Source: CAVURW01 sp963743595
GTDB lineage: Bacteria; Verrucomicrobiota; Verrucomicrobiia; Methylacidiphilales; UBA1321
Assembly: GCA_963743595.1 (NCBI GenBank)
Contig: CAVURW010000187.1
Location: forward strand, 1-41,945
Length of the DNA stretch: 41,945 nt
Reading direction: 5' to 3'
Shown here: positions 33,817-41,945 of the stretch, one piece after another
How the letters are laid out: every line of letters starts with the position of its first letter
Numbering within the stretch: the first letter of the stretch is position 1
Program-made: the position numbers and the translations under genes
Notes under the pieces: generated by a model
Told to the model about the DNA's origin: nothing
Databases searched by the model: none
What the model saw: only the letters and a program-made list of their open reading frames with translations

Positions 33817-36708
33817 ATGCTAAGAAAAATTCTAGTTTGTTCCGCAGTTCTTCTCGGCTTTGTAATCTCGCCCGTTCAGGCCGTGCCGCTTTCGGTGTTC
33901 GTCGACGATACATCCCCGCCGGATTACATCACGTTCAAAACGGTTGGCACCACGCCAATCACGATGTCTGTTTTTAAACCAGAGGGCTGGAAAGCGACCG
34001 ATAAACATCCCGTGATGGTGCTGGTGCACGGTGGTGCGTGGGTGGCTGGCGACGATAAGGTTTTCCTGCCTCATGCGCGTTACTTTGCTTCGCGCGGTTT
34101 TCTCGCGGTATCGATCAACTACCGGCTCGTGACCGCAGACGGTCCTTCCGTTGGCGATTGTCTGGCCGATTGCAAGTCAGCGATCCGCTACATTCGCGCC
34201 AATGCCGATAAGTTAGGGATTAACCCCGATCAAGTCGCTGCGATGGGCGATTCCGCAGGGGGCCATCTGGTGGCTGCGCTGGCCTGCTGTTCCGGCTTTG
34301 ATGATCCCGCCGACGACCTCAAAATCAGCGCGGTGCCGAATGCGGTGATTCCATGCAACCCTATCATGGACTTTAAAGAGGGCACGTGGGACAAGTTTAT
34401 CATTCGTGGTGACTTGCTGAAGCCGCACGCGAAAGTGACGCCGGACGATCTGAAACTCACGCCGGACCAAGACAAACTGGCCCAAGCGCTCTCGCCCACC
34501 GACTGCATTAAGCCGGGCCAACCCCCGATGCTTCTGATGCACGGAACCGATGACCACGTGGTGAATCCTGACCAAGCCCGGACCTTTGCTGCAGCCTACA
34601 CGAAAGCGGGAAATCGTTGCGACCTCTTCATGGTGCCGGATCAAGGGCATGCGTTCGTGCTCGTTAAATATCGCGCCCCGGAAGACGTGGTGGTCGATTG
34701 CATACGCCGGGCGGATGCATTTATCGCATCGCTAGGCTGGTACAATTCCGCCCCCACGTTGGAGGTCTCAAACCCGCCTGTGTGGACACCGAAACCGAAG
34801 CCAACCCCTAAAATAACGCCGACCCCGACTCCAGCATCGCCTGCTGCAACCACCGCAGTGACGTCATCGCCTTTGCCCGTGGGCCCAACCGATTCTCCGC
34901 AGGTGGCGGCTCTGAAGAAACAGTTGAATGCAAATGGCATAACCATAAATTACAAGGACATGTCTAATTCAATGGGTGGCCCCCCCTTCGCTTCTGCAAC
35001 GCCTTCCGCTTCTTCCCCTTCGATTTCCCCGACGGCAACGCCCGTGCCGACTCTGGCTTCTGCGCCAACACTTTCGCCTACGCCCAACCCGACACCAGCT
35101 CTCCCCACTTACGAACTTCCTAAAAACGCCACCTCGCTGGATGCCGAGTGGCAATTCGCGCTCCCCATTCCCGGCACCGATAAACAACATCCCTCCATGG
35201 CCTACATGTGGATTCCGCCGAAGTGCAAATACGTCCGCGGCGTCATCATCGCGCAGCAAACCATTCTGGAAGATAAAGTCCTGCAAGATCCAATCATTCG
35301 GCAGGCCGCTACAGACGAGGACCTCGCCATCATTCTCACGGTCGGCGGGTTCGGCTACTTCATGTACGATAAAGAACCGGAACTCCCAAATCGATTTCAA
35401 GATCTGATGGAAGCTTTGGCGAAGGAGTCTGGCTATTCGGAAATCGCGCAAGCTCCGTTCATTTCGCTGGGCCATTCTGGCAACGGCATATTCGCGTGGC
35501 ATATCGCCTACTGGAATCCCGCGCGGACCATCGGCATCATCGGCCTCCACTGCGTGACCTCCGACCCCGTCCCGGGCTATCCGAAGGCGAGCGTGGACGG
35601 CGTTCCGGCGCTCGGCATCAGTGGCGAATATGAGTCGTGGGGTAACCCGGAAGTGCCGCTGGACTCGCACTGGCGCTGGCTCCGTGCGTGCATGCTGAAT
35701 TATCGCTCGCGTAACGCCGCCGCATTGATGACCGAGGTGGTCGATCCGGGTGGCACCCACTTCTCGTGCAACGCGCCACTCACGTCCTACATGGCGCTAT
35801 TCATTCGAAAGGCGTGCGAGTACCGTTTACCCGCCGCAAAAGAGGTCACACCCGGTCAATTGCCGCAGCTCAAAGAAATTCCACTTCACGCCGGGTGGTT
35901 AACGGACTGCAATGTGCTCTCGCCGCATCCTAAAAACGAGCCAGCTCCCTACGACGCGTACACCGGCGATTGGGGTCTCGCGTTTTGGCAATTCGATAAA
36001 GATTTCGCGATGGCCAGCAATAACTTCCGCGTGGATAGCCGGGGCAAACGCGATGAGCGAATCACCTTTGTCGACGATGGAAAACCAGTTCCCGCCACGT
36101 GGTTGGAAGAGGTGAAATTTAAGCCGATCGATGATGGCTTGACCTTTAAGGTGTCAGCCGATTTCTTGGGCGAAACGCCCGCAGGTGTCGCCGATTCTGG
36201 AAAACCACTCGGCCACACGGACCAGGGCAATTTCACTTTCAGTTTGATCGGTGGCTGGCGCGGCGGCGGGCAGCAGCTCGGCCCCGACACATTTCGAATT
36301 CATCCTGGACACCTCGGGTTTACCGATAATCTCATGATCTTGGCTGCGCACGAAGGCGACTGCGATTACGCGTACGCCGAGCAACCAATGCAGGTGAAGT
36401 ACCCGCGCCAAAACAAAGAAGGTCTCGCCCAAACGATCACCTTCCCGAAGCCCGATGATGTCCCGAACGACGCGTCTGAAATCACGCTAAAGGCAACCGC
36501 TTCGTCCGGTTTACCGGTTGAGTATTATGTCGTGCGCGGTCCGGGAATCGTAACCGGCAATGTTCTCCATCTCTCACCAGCGCCCGCTCGGACGCCACTG
36601 CCGATGAAGGTGACCGTCGTGGCGTACCAATGGGGACGCAGTCTCGATCAGCTGGTGCAATCGGCCTCGCCAATCGAGCAAACGTTTCTGATCACGGACA
36701 AGAATTAG
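33817..36708 (+). CDS. Secreted protein with two alpha/beta-hydrolase (esterase) domains
   Basis: The start at ATG 33817 gives a signal peptide (MLRKILVCSAVLLGFVISPVQA) and 963 residues. Domain 1 (about 30-310) is a BD-FAE/HSL-like esterase with VHGGAWVAGDD (oxyanion hole), nucleophile GDSAGGH, LLMHGTDDHVVNPDQ (acid) and DQGHAF (His). A Thr/Pro-rich linker of about 110 residues follows. Domain 2 (about 430-690) is a second hydrolase with nucleophile GHSGNG and GGTHFSCN as the probable His. The last 270 residues are beta-rich and of unknown function. Carbohydrate or feruloyl/acetyl esterase activity is a reasonable inference given the polysaccharide-lyase-type genes at 17-22 kb, but they are not in the same operon. 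It diverges from the M32 gene. Confidence 0.85.
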   Translation: MLRKILVCSAVLLGFVISPVQAVPLSVFVDDTSPPDYITFKTVGTTPITMSVFKPEGWKATDKHPVMVLVHGGAWVAGDDKVFLPHARYFASRGFLAVSINYRLVTADGPSVGDCLADCKSAIRYIRANADKLGINPDQVAAMGDSAGGHLVAALACCSGFDDPADDLKISAVPNAVIPCNPIMDFKEGTWDKFIIRGDLLKPHAKVTPDDLKLTPDQDKLAQALSPTDCIKPGQPPMLLMHGTDDHVVNPDQARTFAAAYTKAGNRCDLFMVPDQGHAFVLVKYRAPEDVVVDCIRRADAFIASLGWYNSAPTLEVSNPPVWTPKPKPTPKITPTPTPASPAATTAVTSSPLPVGPTDSPQVAALKKQLNANGITINYKDMSNSMGGPPFASATPSASSPSISPTATPVPTLASAPTLSPTPNPTPALPTYELPKNATSLDAEWQFALPIPGTDKQHPSMAYMWIPPKCKYVRGVIIAQQTILEDKVLQDPIIRQAATDEDLAIILTVGGFGYFMYDKEPELPNRFQDLMEALAKESGYSEIAQAPFISLGHSGNGIFAWHIAYWNPARTIGIIGLHCVTSDPVPGYPKASVDGVPALGISGEYESWGNPEVPLDSHWRWLRACMLNYRSRNAAALMTEVVDPGGTHFSCNAPLTSYMALFIRKACEYRLPAAKEVTPGQLPQLKEIPLHAGWLTDCNVLSPHPKNEPAPYDAYTGDWGLAFWQFDKDFAMASNNFRVDSRGKRDERITFVDDGKPVPATWLEEVKFKPIDDGLTFKVSADFLGETPAGVADSGKPLGHTDQGNFTFSLIGGWRGGGQQLGPDTFRIHPGHLGFTDNLMILAAHEGDCDYAYAEQPMQVKYPRQNKEGLAQTITFPKPDDVPNDASEITLKATASSGLPVEYYVVRGPGIVTGNVLHLSPAPARTPLPMKVTVVAYQWGRSLDQLVQSASPIEQTFLITDKN

Positions 36709-37114
36709 CGCATTTTCCGGTTATATGGTCGCTCAAACAAGTTGACGCGAGCTTACAGGAGGCAGCAATCCGACTTGTTTCTTCCTAACTTTCTCCATAC
36801 TAACGCTTTATGACCGCTAAGTCCAGAGCAAAAAGGTAGATTTCGGTACATTTTGGCAACTGACTGCTATGCGTCTGTGGAGAACTGCTATGCAATGCGG
36901 GGGGATTAAGGAGCTTCATTTCCGAATAACTGTAGTTATACATATGCATGATATTTTGGACTACCGAGTTTATGGCTGACTTGAAAACTATGATTTTCTC
37001 TCCACGTTATTAAAGAATAAGGGAGGCCTGTTAAATCCGCTTTTGTTTTCCAGTCTTTGCACTCGGTCTTACTAGACCCAGCCTCCATTTCGCGATCACT
37101 CTTACGTTTGGATT
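36709..37114. other. Intergenic stretch without a recognisable gene
   Basis: About 400 bases, AT-richer than the flanking genes, with no convincing coding frame, RNA gene or strong terminator. It leads into the recombinase remnant, so it may include decayed mobile-element DNA. Confidence 0.4.
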
Positions 37115-37564
37115 TTGATTTGGGTTCCTTCTTTTCCTTGTTCTCCGGACGGTCGATCTCTTCCAGAGCCGAGCGTCGCTGTTGAGGGAGTGGCGGAACG
37201 GATTGGTCCCAGAATTCAACGAATCTTGGATCAACTCCCGAGAACCGGCGACTTCTTCCCCAAACTCAAGCAGGAGAAATCCTGGCATCGCTCCAGCGAA
37301 TTCGCCCGGCGTTGTAAAACCCTCCGAATTACCAAGCGCACGTTGCATTCCTACCGTTACGCCTGGGCGCAACGGGCCAGAACAGCAGGCATGCCCGAAC
37401 GCGACGCTATGAATCATTTGGGGCATAAATCCAGGGCAATTCACGCGGCTTACGGATCTGGAGCGAACCCCACCGTTCTGCCTCTGGAGTTTTATGAGAT
37501 GGAGAAAGAGAGGAATATTGTCCGGTTTGATAATCAGACCGAGACGAGCGCAAAAGTGTCCTAG
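37115..37564 (+). pseudogene. C-terminal remnant of a tyrosine recombinase (integrase)
   Basis: The open frame of 149 residues is only the end of a recombinase. From about residue 43 it reads RTGDFFPKLKQEKSWHRSSE, then TLHSYRYAWAQRARTAGMPE with the His-x-x-Arg catalytic pair, LGHKSRAIHAAYG with the second His and the likely nucleophile Tyr, and a tail PLEFYEMEKE. The first catalytic Arg region and the whole N-terminal core-binding domain are missing; the first 40 residues look unrelated. The style matches tyrosine recombinases common in Verrucomicrobiota, which is partly why I suggest that phylum. It marks an old mobile-element insertion. No attachment repeats were found. Confidence 0.75.
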
Positions 37565-37720
37565 TCGGCGCTAAATGATTGCCCAGGCATCTCTCCATCG
37601 TCTCAGGCTGAATTATTCTGAGCTGCTTTATGAAGGTTTTCCGTCTGCCGAGTTCTGAAACAGTTGCCTTGTTATCGACAGACGGACTAAACCCCTTTAG
37701 CGTTGCAAGAGTAGTTCCCC

Positions 37721-39493
37721 GTGAAATTACGCTCTCACCTATTTGAAGCCTCCCTATGGCGGGCCGTTCGCCAGGCGGTTCGAGACGATCCTGCTTTACG
37801 GGGTTGGGGCCGGTTAAATTGGTTGTTTCGCGCAAAAGTGATGCCTCGTTGGCCGGGTCAGTTTATCACGGCTGTTTGGTTTCCCCTCTGTTTTTGGGCC
37901 ATGGTAGCTGATTTGAAGGACGGACACGTTTTCAAACTTAACCCCGATATCAGCTCCGAACAGGTTCTGGCGTTCATCAATCTGTGGGTGTGTCTGGGAG
38001 TGGCCTATATAGTGACAACCCTTGCGTTTGGGGATGAATCCACCGCACATCGACAATTTTTCTGGCACTTGCCCATGTCAGATTTGCAGGTGTTTGTCTG
38101 GCGTCTCGAAAATCTCGTAAAACAGCTCATGCCAAGCCTGTTCCAGTCGATTTTTGGGTTGGCGCTGTTTGCTTGTGCACAACATCTTTCCCTTTCTTCC
38201 TGTTTAATACTGTTCCTCCTGATTCCCCTCAATCGAACGTATACCTTTGCGTGGGCCTTGCTCCTGAGCAGGCGTTTGCCCAGTTCCTGGATGCGAGTGG
38301 AATACTACCTTGGTATTTTAATTGCCATCTCTTTGGTAGTGGCTGCGACCATACGAGCCAGTGCTCCTTTTGCAGGAGCATTTAATCTTCTGTTGCCGAC
38401 TGCATACCCGCTATACCTAATTCACCTCTGGCTTCGAGATCCAGATTGGAGGTTGGTCCTGTTTCTCATCCCGATTTTCATGGTGATCTTTACCATCCCG
38501 GACTCCCTGCGCCGTATTCGACGAACAATGGAGTTTACAGAACAAGTGCCGATTACGCCTGAAGCGTTGGAGGAAAAGACGGTCGGTGACACCGAGTTCA
38601 CCTTGGACCCGCCGATCCTACAGAAAGGGCCGCTAGAACGGGGGCTTTGGAATTGGCTGACGCCGCAAGAGAAGCGTCTAGCCCGCTTTCTGTTCCCGGA
38701 CGATCTTCCCTTAACTCGTTTGTGGATGGTCACCTACGCCCTGGCTACCATCGCCTTACCGCTGGCTTGTCTCTTCTTCCGGCTCCAAGCCGAGAGCTAC
38801 TTGGGGGTTACGTCTAAAATCTTGATTATGCTGGCAGTTGGCGTTTGCTTTAGTGGGCTCATATCAACGGCCGGATTCGCCCTTTTTTCCGGTTTACCCT
38901 CCAAAATGATGGTTCGAACGGGTGGCACTGCCATTCATTTATTTGCCCCTTACCCAGTTTCGTTTCGGGAAGAATCGATGCTGTTGATCAAGTCGATATT
39001 GATCCAAATCCCCGTATTCGTTCCGTTGAGCACGATCATGGTCGCGGGAATTCTTGGCCAGACCTGCGGCACGGTCTCGCAGGGAGCTGTAAAGGGTTTC
39101 GAGCTCGGTATAGCCGTTTTAGCCGCCCGTTTGTTTTCGCTGGGTTTCAAATGGGCTTCGTCTGTATCCGTAGTAGTACCGTGGTTCGGTTCCTTACGTG
39201 GAATAACTGCTTATCTCACCCTCGGCTTCTTAACGGTTCTGGGCTGGATATTCTTAAACGGGCTGATGGGCTGCTTAACCCTATTTAGCTTCGCTGTTCC
39301 GTTTATAATTTGGGACAACGAGCTTGGATCAATCGTTCTCTGTTGCGGGATGGTCGGCCTCGGCTACCTGGCGTTTCGTTTGAACGGCATGCTGTATAGA
39401 TCCCGTTTACTGGATTTGGTGCAGAAGGTGTCTTCGTCGTCGTCTCATCGGTATCAAAAGCTTCCCTGGGAGCGCTCTACCCCGTACTCATGA
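37721..39493 (+). CDS. ABC transporter permease-like membrane protein
   Basis: A 590-residue polytopic protein starting at GTG 37721. Hydrophobic helices are grouped in two sets (about 50-270 and 345-570), split by a charged central loop of about 75 residues (EFTEQVPITPEALEEKTVGD). No signal peptide or catalytic motif is visible. The stop overlaps the next ATG by four bases (ATGA), and that next gene is an ABC ATPase, so this is most likely the membrane partner of an ABC-2-like exporter. The substrate is unknown. No Shine-Dalgarno site is obvious before the GTG, so a downstream ATG could be used instead. Confidence 0.68.
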   Translation: MKLRSHLFEASLWRAVRQAVRDDPALRGWGRLNWLFRAKVMPRWPGQFITAVWFPLCFWAMVADLKDGHVFKLNPDISSEQVLAFINLWVCLGVAYIVTTLAFGDESTAHRQFFWHLPMSDLQVFVWRLENLVKQLMPSLFQSIFGLALFACAQHLSLSSCLILFLLIPLNRTYTFAWALLLSRRLPSSWMRVEYYLGILIAISLVVAATIRASAPFAGAFNLLLPTAYPLYLIHLWLRDPDWRLVLFLIPIFMVIFTIPDSLRRIRRTMEFTEQVPITPEALEEKTVGDTEFTLDPPILQKGPLERGLWNWLTPQEKRLARFLFPDDLPLTRLWMVTYALATIALPLACLFFRLQAESYLGVTSKILIMLAVGVCFSGLISTAGFALFSGLPSKMMVRTGGTAIHLFAPYPVSFREESMLLIKSILIQIPVFVPLSTIMVAGILGQTCGTVSQGAVKGFELGIAVLAARLFSLGFKWASSVSVVVPWFGSLRGITAYLTLGFLTVLGWIFLNGLMGCLTLFSFAVPFIIWDNELGSIVLCCGMVGLGYLAFRLNGMLYRSRLLDLVQKVSSSSSHRYQKLPWERSTPYS

Positions 39494-40220
39494 AGATCGT
39501 GCTACAGAACCTTTCCAAAGCTTTCCTTTTCAAGACGGTGCTTGACCGGGTGTCTTTGGAAATAGCGAGCGGCCAGATCATCGTGGTGCTGGGAGCCAAT
39601 GGATCGGGTAAAACGACGCTCCTGCGGTGTCTGGCGGGAATCTCCATGCCAAACTCGGGCAATATTCTGTTCGATGGTGAGACGTTTCGCCGAGACCGAA
39701 CCGATCTTCGGCGCCGACTCTACTTTCTCCCTGATTTCCCGTTTTTCTTCTGGGAGCATTCCACAATTCACAACATCTCCATGATCGTGCATCTGTATGA
39801 GGCCGACCAGGGCTCAAAGACCGAATCGTAACATTGCTCCAAAACTTCGATCTTCTGTCGATCTCCCAACGCCCAGTGAGTACCCTGTCTCGAGGGCAAA
39901 TTTATAAGGCAGGATTGGTGGCACTACTTGCTGTGGATCCCGAAGTATGGCTCCTAGACGAGCCTTTTAACTCCGGGATGGACGCTCAGGGCATAGAACT
40001 ATTTCAGCAACTGTGCCGGGACGCAGTGGCGCGGGGGCGGACCATTCTTTACACAACGCAGATCCTTGACCTGGCGGAGCGTTTTTCAGATCGCGTTTGC
40101 CTGCTTCACAAAGGTCAGGTCCGGGCGTTCGATTCTGTAGACAATTTGCGCCTTCAAGTTCGGGGGAAGGATCAGGTGTTGCTCGAATTATTCCGGCAAC
40201 TGGGCGATGTCCGAGCCTAG
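39490..40220 (+). pseudogene. ABC transporter ATP-binding protein, frameshifted
   Basis: The first frame (39490-39831, 113 residues) holds the Walker A motif GANGSGKTT and the region around FLPDFPFFFW. The second (39834-40220, TTG as apparent start) holds the signature LSRGQ, Walker B VWLLDEPFNSGMD and the C-terminal end. The two join smoothly as LYEADPGLKDRIVTLLQNF if one base is restored near GACCAGGG at 39805-39812, so this is one gene of about 243 codons with a one-base loss. The H-loop His is replaced by Gln (ILYTTQILDLAERFSDRV), which may weaken hydrolysis. It overlaps the permease gene by four bases. True inactivation and sequencing error are both possible. Confidence 0.8.
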
Positions 40221-41142
40221 TCATTCCTGTGGAAGTCGCTACGGTTTTCTTCACGGTTTACTTTCGGAAGTATTTTTGGGGTCTCTTTGGTTTCCACTTT
40301 CGGGTCTCGTTGCTGTCTCAATTTTCAGAACATGTTTTTCCAATGCTTTTCCAACGGTTTTCTAATTCGAATAAAATCAGCGTCACATTTGCAGGAACAT
40401 TTCTTTATCAGATTCTTTCACAAACACCTTACTAAACGCTAAGGGGTTGGTGTCCGTGGGATGCAGGATGGATTCGGGGAGATTTGAAGGCTCCGGTTTC
40501 GTGCGGGATTCTTGGCAGGATCGGGACGGGCAAGGTGGTCGGAAAGGCTTGGTTTGAAGAGCATTTTGTGGTGTGAAGATTGGCGGTGTTGGTGAAGTGG
40601 AGATGGTGCCGGTGAATCGGTTTGGTGAGTGAACTTGTGGATTGGAAGTGGGGCGGATTTAGCACGGAAGATTCTCGGGAGTCGTGTGTTTTTAGGCAAG
40701 CCGAATTAGCCCGAAAGATTCCTCATTAGCTCAAAGGGATTGCACTTGCGCAGAGCCATTGCGGACGGTGTGCAGACAACGCCAGCGACCATCGGGAGCC
40801 GGGGAGCCGAGACTATACCCCACCCGCCAACTTCTCCCCCTCGGGTCAGTTCTGGGTGCAGCGTCACGCTGCCCAAGCGACGATAGGAGCAGCTAAATCA
40901 TGTGAGGACGACATTCCCCCCCCTAAGGTTTTAACCTGGGGGATGGAGAGGGCTCTGCCCGGTCCGAACCTAATCTTTATTGCCTTTTCTGTCTGCTGCT
41001 TCGGAATACCGTCTCGTTTTTTGTTTTAAGTTAACTATTACTTAAGTATATTGGATTTCGCGCCATTTACTATTGACAGCCGTTTAAGCGGACGTTCACG
41101 GCTTCAGAAGAGATTGGTCCTATTATTAGGGTCGCTTAACTT
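40221..41142. other. Long non-coding stretch with several GC-rich hairpins
   Basis: No convincing gene lies here. At 40441-40690 the plus strand is strongly purine-rich (G-rich), so open minus-strand frames there are Pro/His/Ser-rich and look spurious. At 40858-40970 short hairpins cluster: GCAGCG-TCA-CGCTGC (40858-40872), a C-run/G-run hairpin with AGGTT/AACCT (40919-40942), GGGC-TCT-GCCC (40950-40960) and GGT-CCGA-ACC (40961-40970). The region could be an interspersed repeat, mobile-element debris or an RNA. From 40980 onward it becomes AT-rich. Confidence 0.4.
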
Positions 41143-41772
41143 CTAGGGTCTTTCCCAACCTCTGATACTCGCAAGTGTTGCCATATTATCCTTCAGAACT
41201 TGTGCCAAATCGAAAGCGACCTCCTGAACCCGAGTCACAACGTCACTTCTAACTGCGGTTGATGTCTCCATTATATCGATAATCCTGAATTGCGACCCAA
41301 TATGACGTCGCTCAAGTTCTTTAGGGATATGGAGAAGGAGAGGATCAACAATAACAGCAGCGTTTCCTTGGGTCAGTATGTTATCGATACCACCAAAAAA
41401 ATCAACTGCACCTATACACGCATTTAACAAATGATCATTCTTAGCTTCCAGTCGAAAGTCGATAGAATACGCAATAATACTTAGTGACATCATCACATCA
41501 TATGAAGGACTATGTGAATAATCACAATTCGATTCTTCAAGGTCTTCTATTTGGATGCGAGAGTCAGCAGTAATGCACGAAAAACCAAGAGATTCGCTCC
41601 ACAACGCGTCATTTAACGTAAGAGCTATGGATTTTGTCTCTGGTTTTGCATAACAATCAATTATAGGAATTACACTTTCAACACAGGTAGCTAACAATCC
41701 AAACTTCTGCCAATCGACTAAACGTTCGATTTTCTCTTGTATTTCCTCCTGGTATCTCACTACGGTCTCCAA
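41143..41772 (-). CDS. Hypothetical protein, faint resemblance to DUF416-like proteins
   Basis: A 209-residue soluble protein without signal peptide or membrane segment. The N-terminal pattern (helical start, DWQKFGLLATCVESVIPIID, then a helix containing LTLNDALWSES) and a second helical block (SYDVMMSLSIIAYSIDFRLE) are mildly reminiscent of DUF416/YjaG-like helical proteins, some of which look like immunity proteins. This is a weak match. The DNA is clearly more AT-rich than the rest of the window, and the gene sits beyond a non-coding, hairpin-rich stretch near an integrase remnant, which points to acquisition by transfer. No partner gene is visible before the window ends. Confidence 0.5.
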   Translation of the reverse strand: METVVRYQEEIQEKIERLVDWQKFGLLATCVESVIPIIDCYAKPETKSIALTLNDALWSESLGFSCITADSRIQIEDLEESNCDYSHSPSYDVMMSLSIIAYSIDFRLEAKNDHLLNACIGAVDFFGGIDNILTQGNAAVIVDPLLLHIPKELERRHIGSQFRIIDIMETSTAVRSDVVTRVQEVAFDLAQVLKDNMATLASIRGWERP

Positions 41773-41945
41773 AACATTTTAAAAGGTGTTTTATCTGCCA
41801 TTCCTCTGAATGTTTGTCCACTTGACGCCTTTTGACAACCTTCTGGCACCCTGCGCCCTTTTCGGCTTCAAACGGTTGCCGTTTCTCTTCATGCCAAGCC
41901 TTTCGGCAACCTTTCCGCACCCACGCAAACAGTCTTACGCAAACG
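41773..41945. other. Right edge, no gene supported
   Basis: This short terminal stretch holds only overlapping basic-rich frames with no family resemblance. It may be the promoter region of the orphan gene, read leftwards. Confidence 0.3.

Noticed and set aside
37031..37444. Minus-strand frame of 137 codons opposite the integrase remnant
   Set aside because: The plus strand carries recognisable recombinase catalytic motifs; the minus frame has none.
40432..40699. Minus-strand Pro/His/Ser-rich frames of 77-86 codons
   Set aside because: Two overlapping frames are open because of strand purine bias; there are no start signals or family features.
41678..41920. Minus-strand frame of 80 basic-rich codons at the right edge
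   Set aside because: It overlaps the start of the 41143-41772 gene in another frame and shows no recognisable features.

Overview
This window looks like a chromosomal segment of a Gram-negative bacterium, most plausibly a member of the Verrucomicrobiota. That placement is an inference. It rests on the mix of secreted heparinase-like and esterase-like enzymes, a tyrosine-recombinase remnant of a style I associate with that phylum, mixed use of Shine-Dalgarno sites, menaquinone-type MenG, and long proline-rich proteins. No rRNA is present to confirm it.

Left region (1-8311): a minus-strand cluster that resembles part of a type IV secretion or conjugation locus. A VirB5/TrbJ-like secreted protein is followed by four tandem polytopic membrane proteins of VirB6/TrbL type. 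The fourth runs off the left edge. The four form two pairs whose membrane cores are almost identical at DNA level, while the low-complexity C-terminal tails differ. A glycine-zipper lipoprotein is encoded divergently and ends in a clear intrinsic terminator.

Housekeeping region (8315-16846): menG/ubiE, a GYF_2-DUF4870 membrane protein, an orphan OmpR-type response regulator with Glu in place of the phospho-acceptor Asp, a McsA-like zinc/UVR protein, a secreted kelch protein with a likely 3' frameshift, an SRPBCC protein, and nusA-infB. The nusA leader holds a promoter, an intrinsic terminator and an alternative pairing, which together look like an attenuator.

Polysaccharide region (17033-21777): two large secreted proteins, one a heparinase II/III-type lyase. 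tRNA-Gln(UUG) follows.

Region 22201-30698 (minus strand): an overlapping scpB-pheA-giant gene set. The last gene encodes a 2327-residue protein with a roughly 1900-residue Pro-rich repetitive part, one membrane segment and a coiled-coil C-terminal domain. The pheA product has an intact chorismate mutase domain and a degenerate prephenate dehydratase domain.

Right region (30765-41945): a frameshifted PsbP-like envelope protein, a YiiX-like amidase, an M32 carboxypeptidase, a secreted double alpha/beta-hydrolase, an integrase remnant, an ABC permease with a frameshifted ATPase, a non-coding structured stretch and an AT-richer orphan gene.

Three separate one-base frame disruptions, all next to short C runs, mean that either sequencing error or gene decay must be considered. 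The most unusual items are the tandem VirB6-like array with conserved cores and divergent tails, the nusA attenuator, the Glu-substituted response regulator, and the giant repeat protein coupled to pheA.
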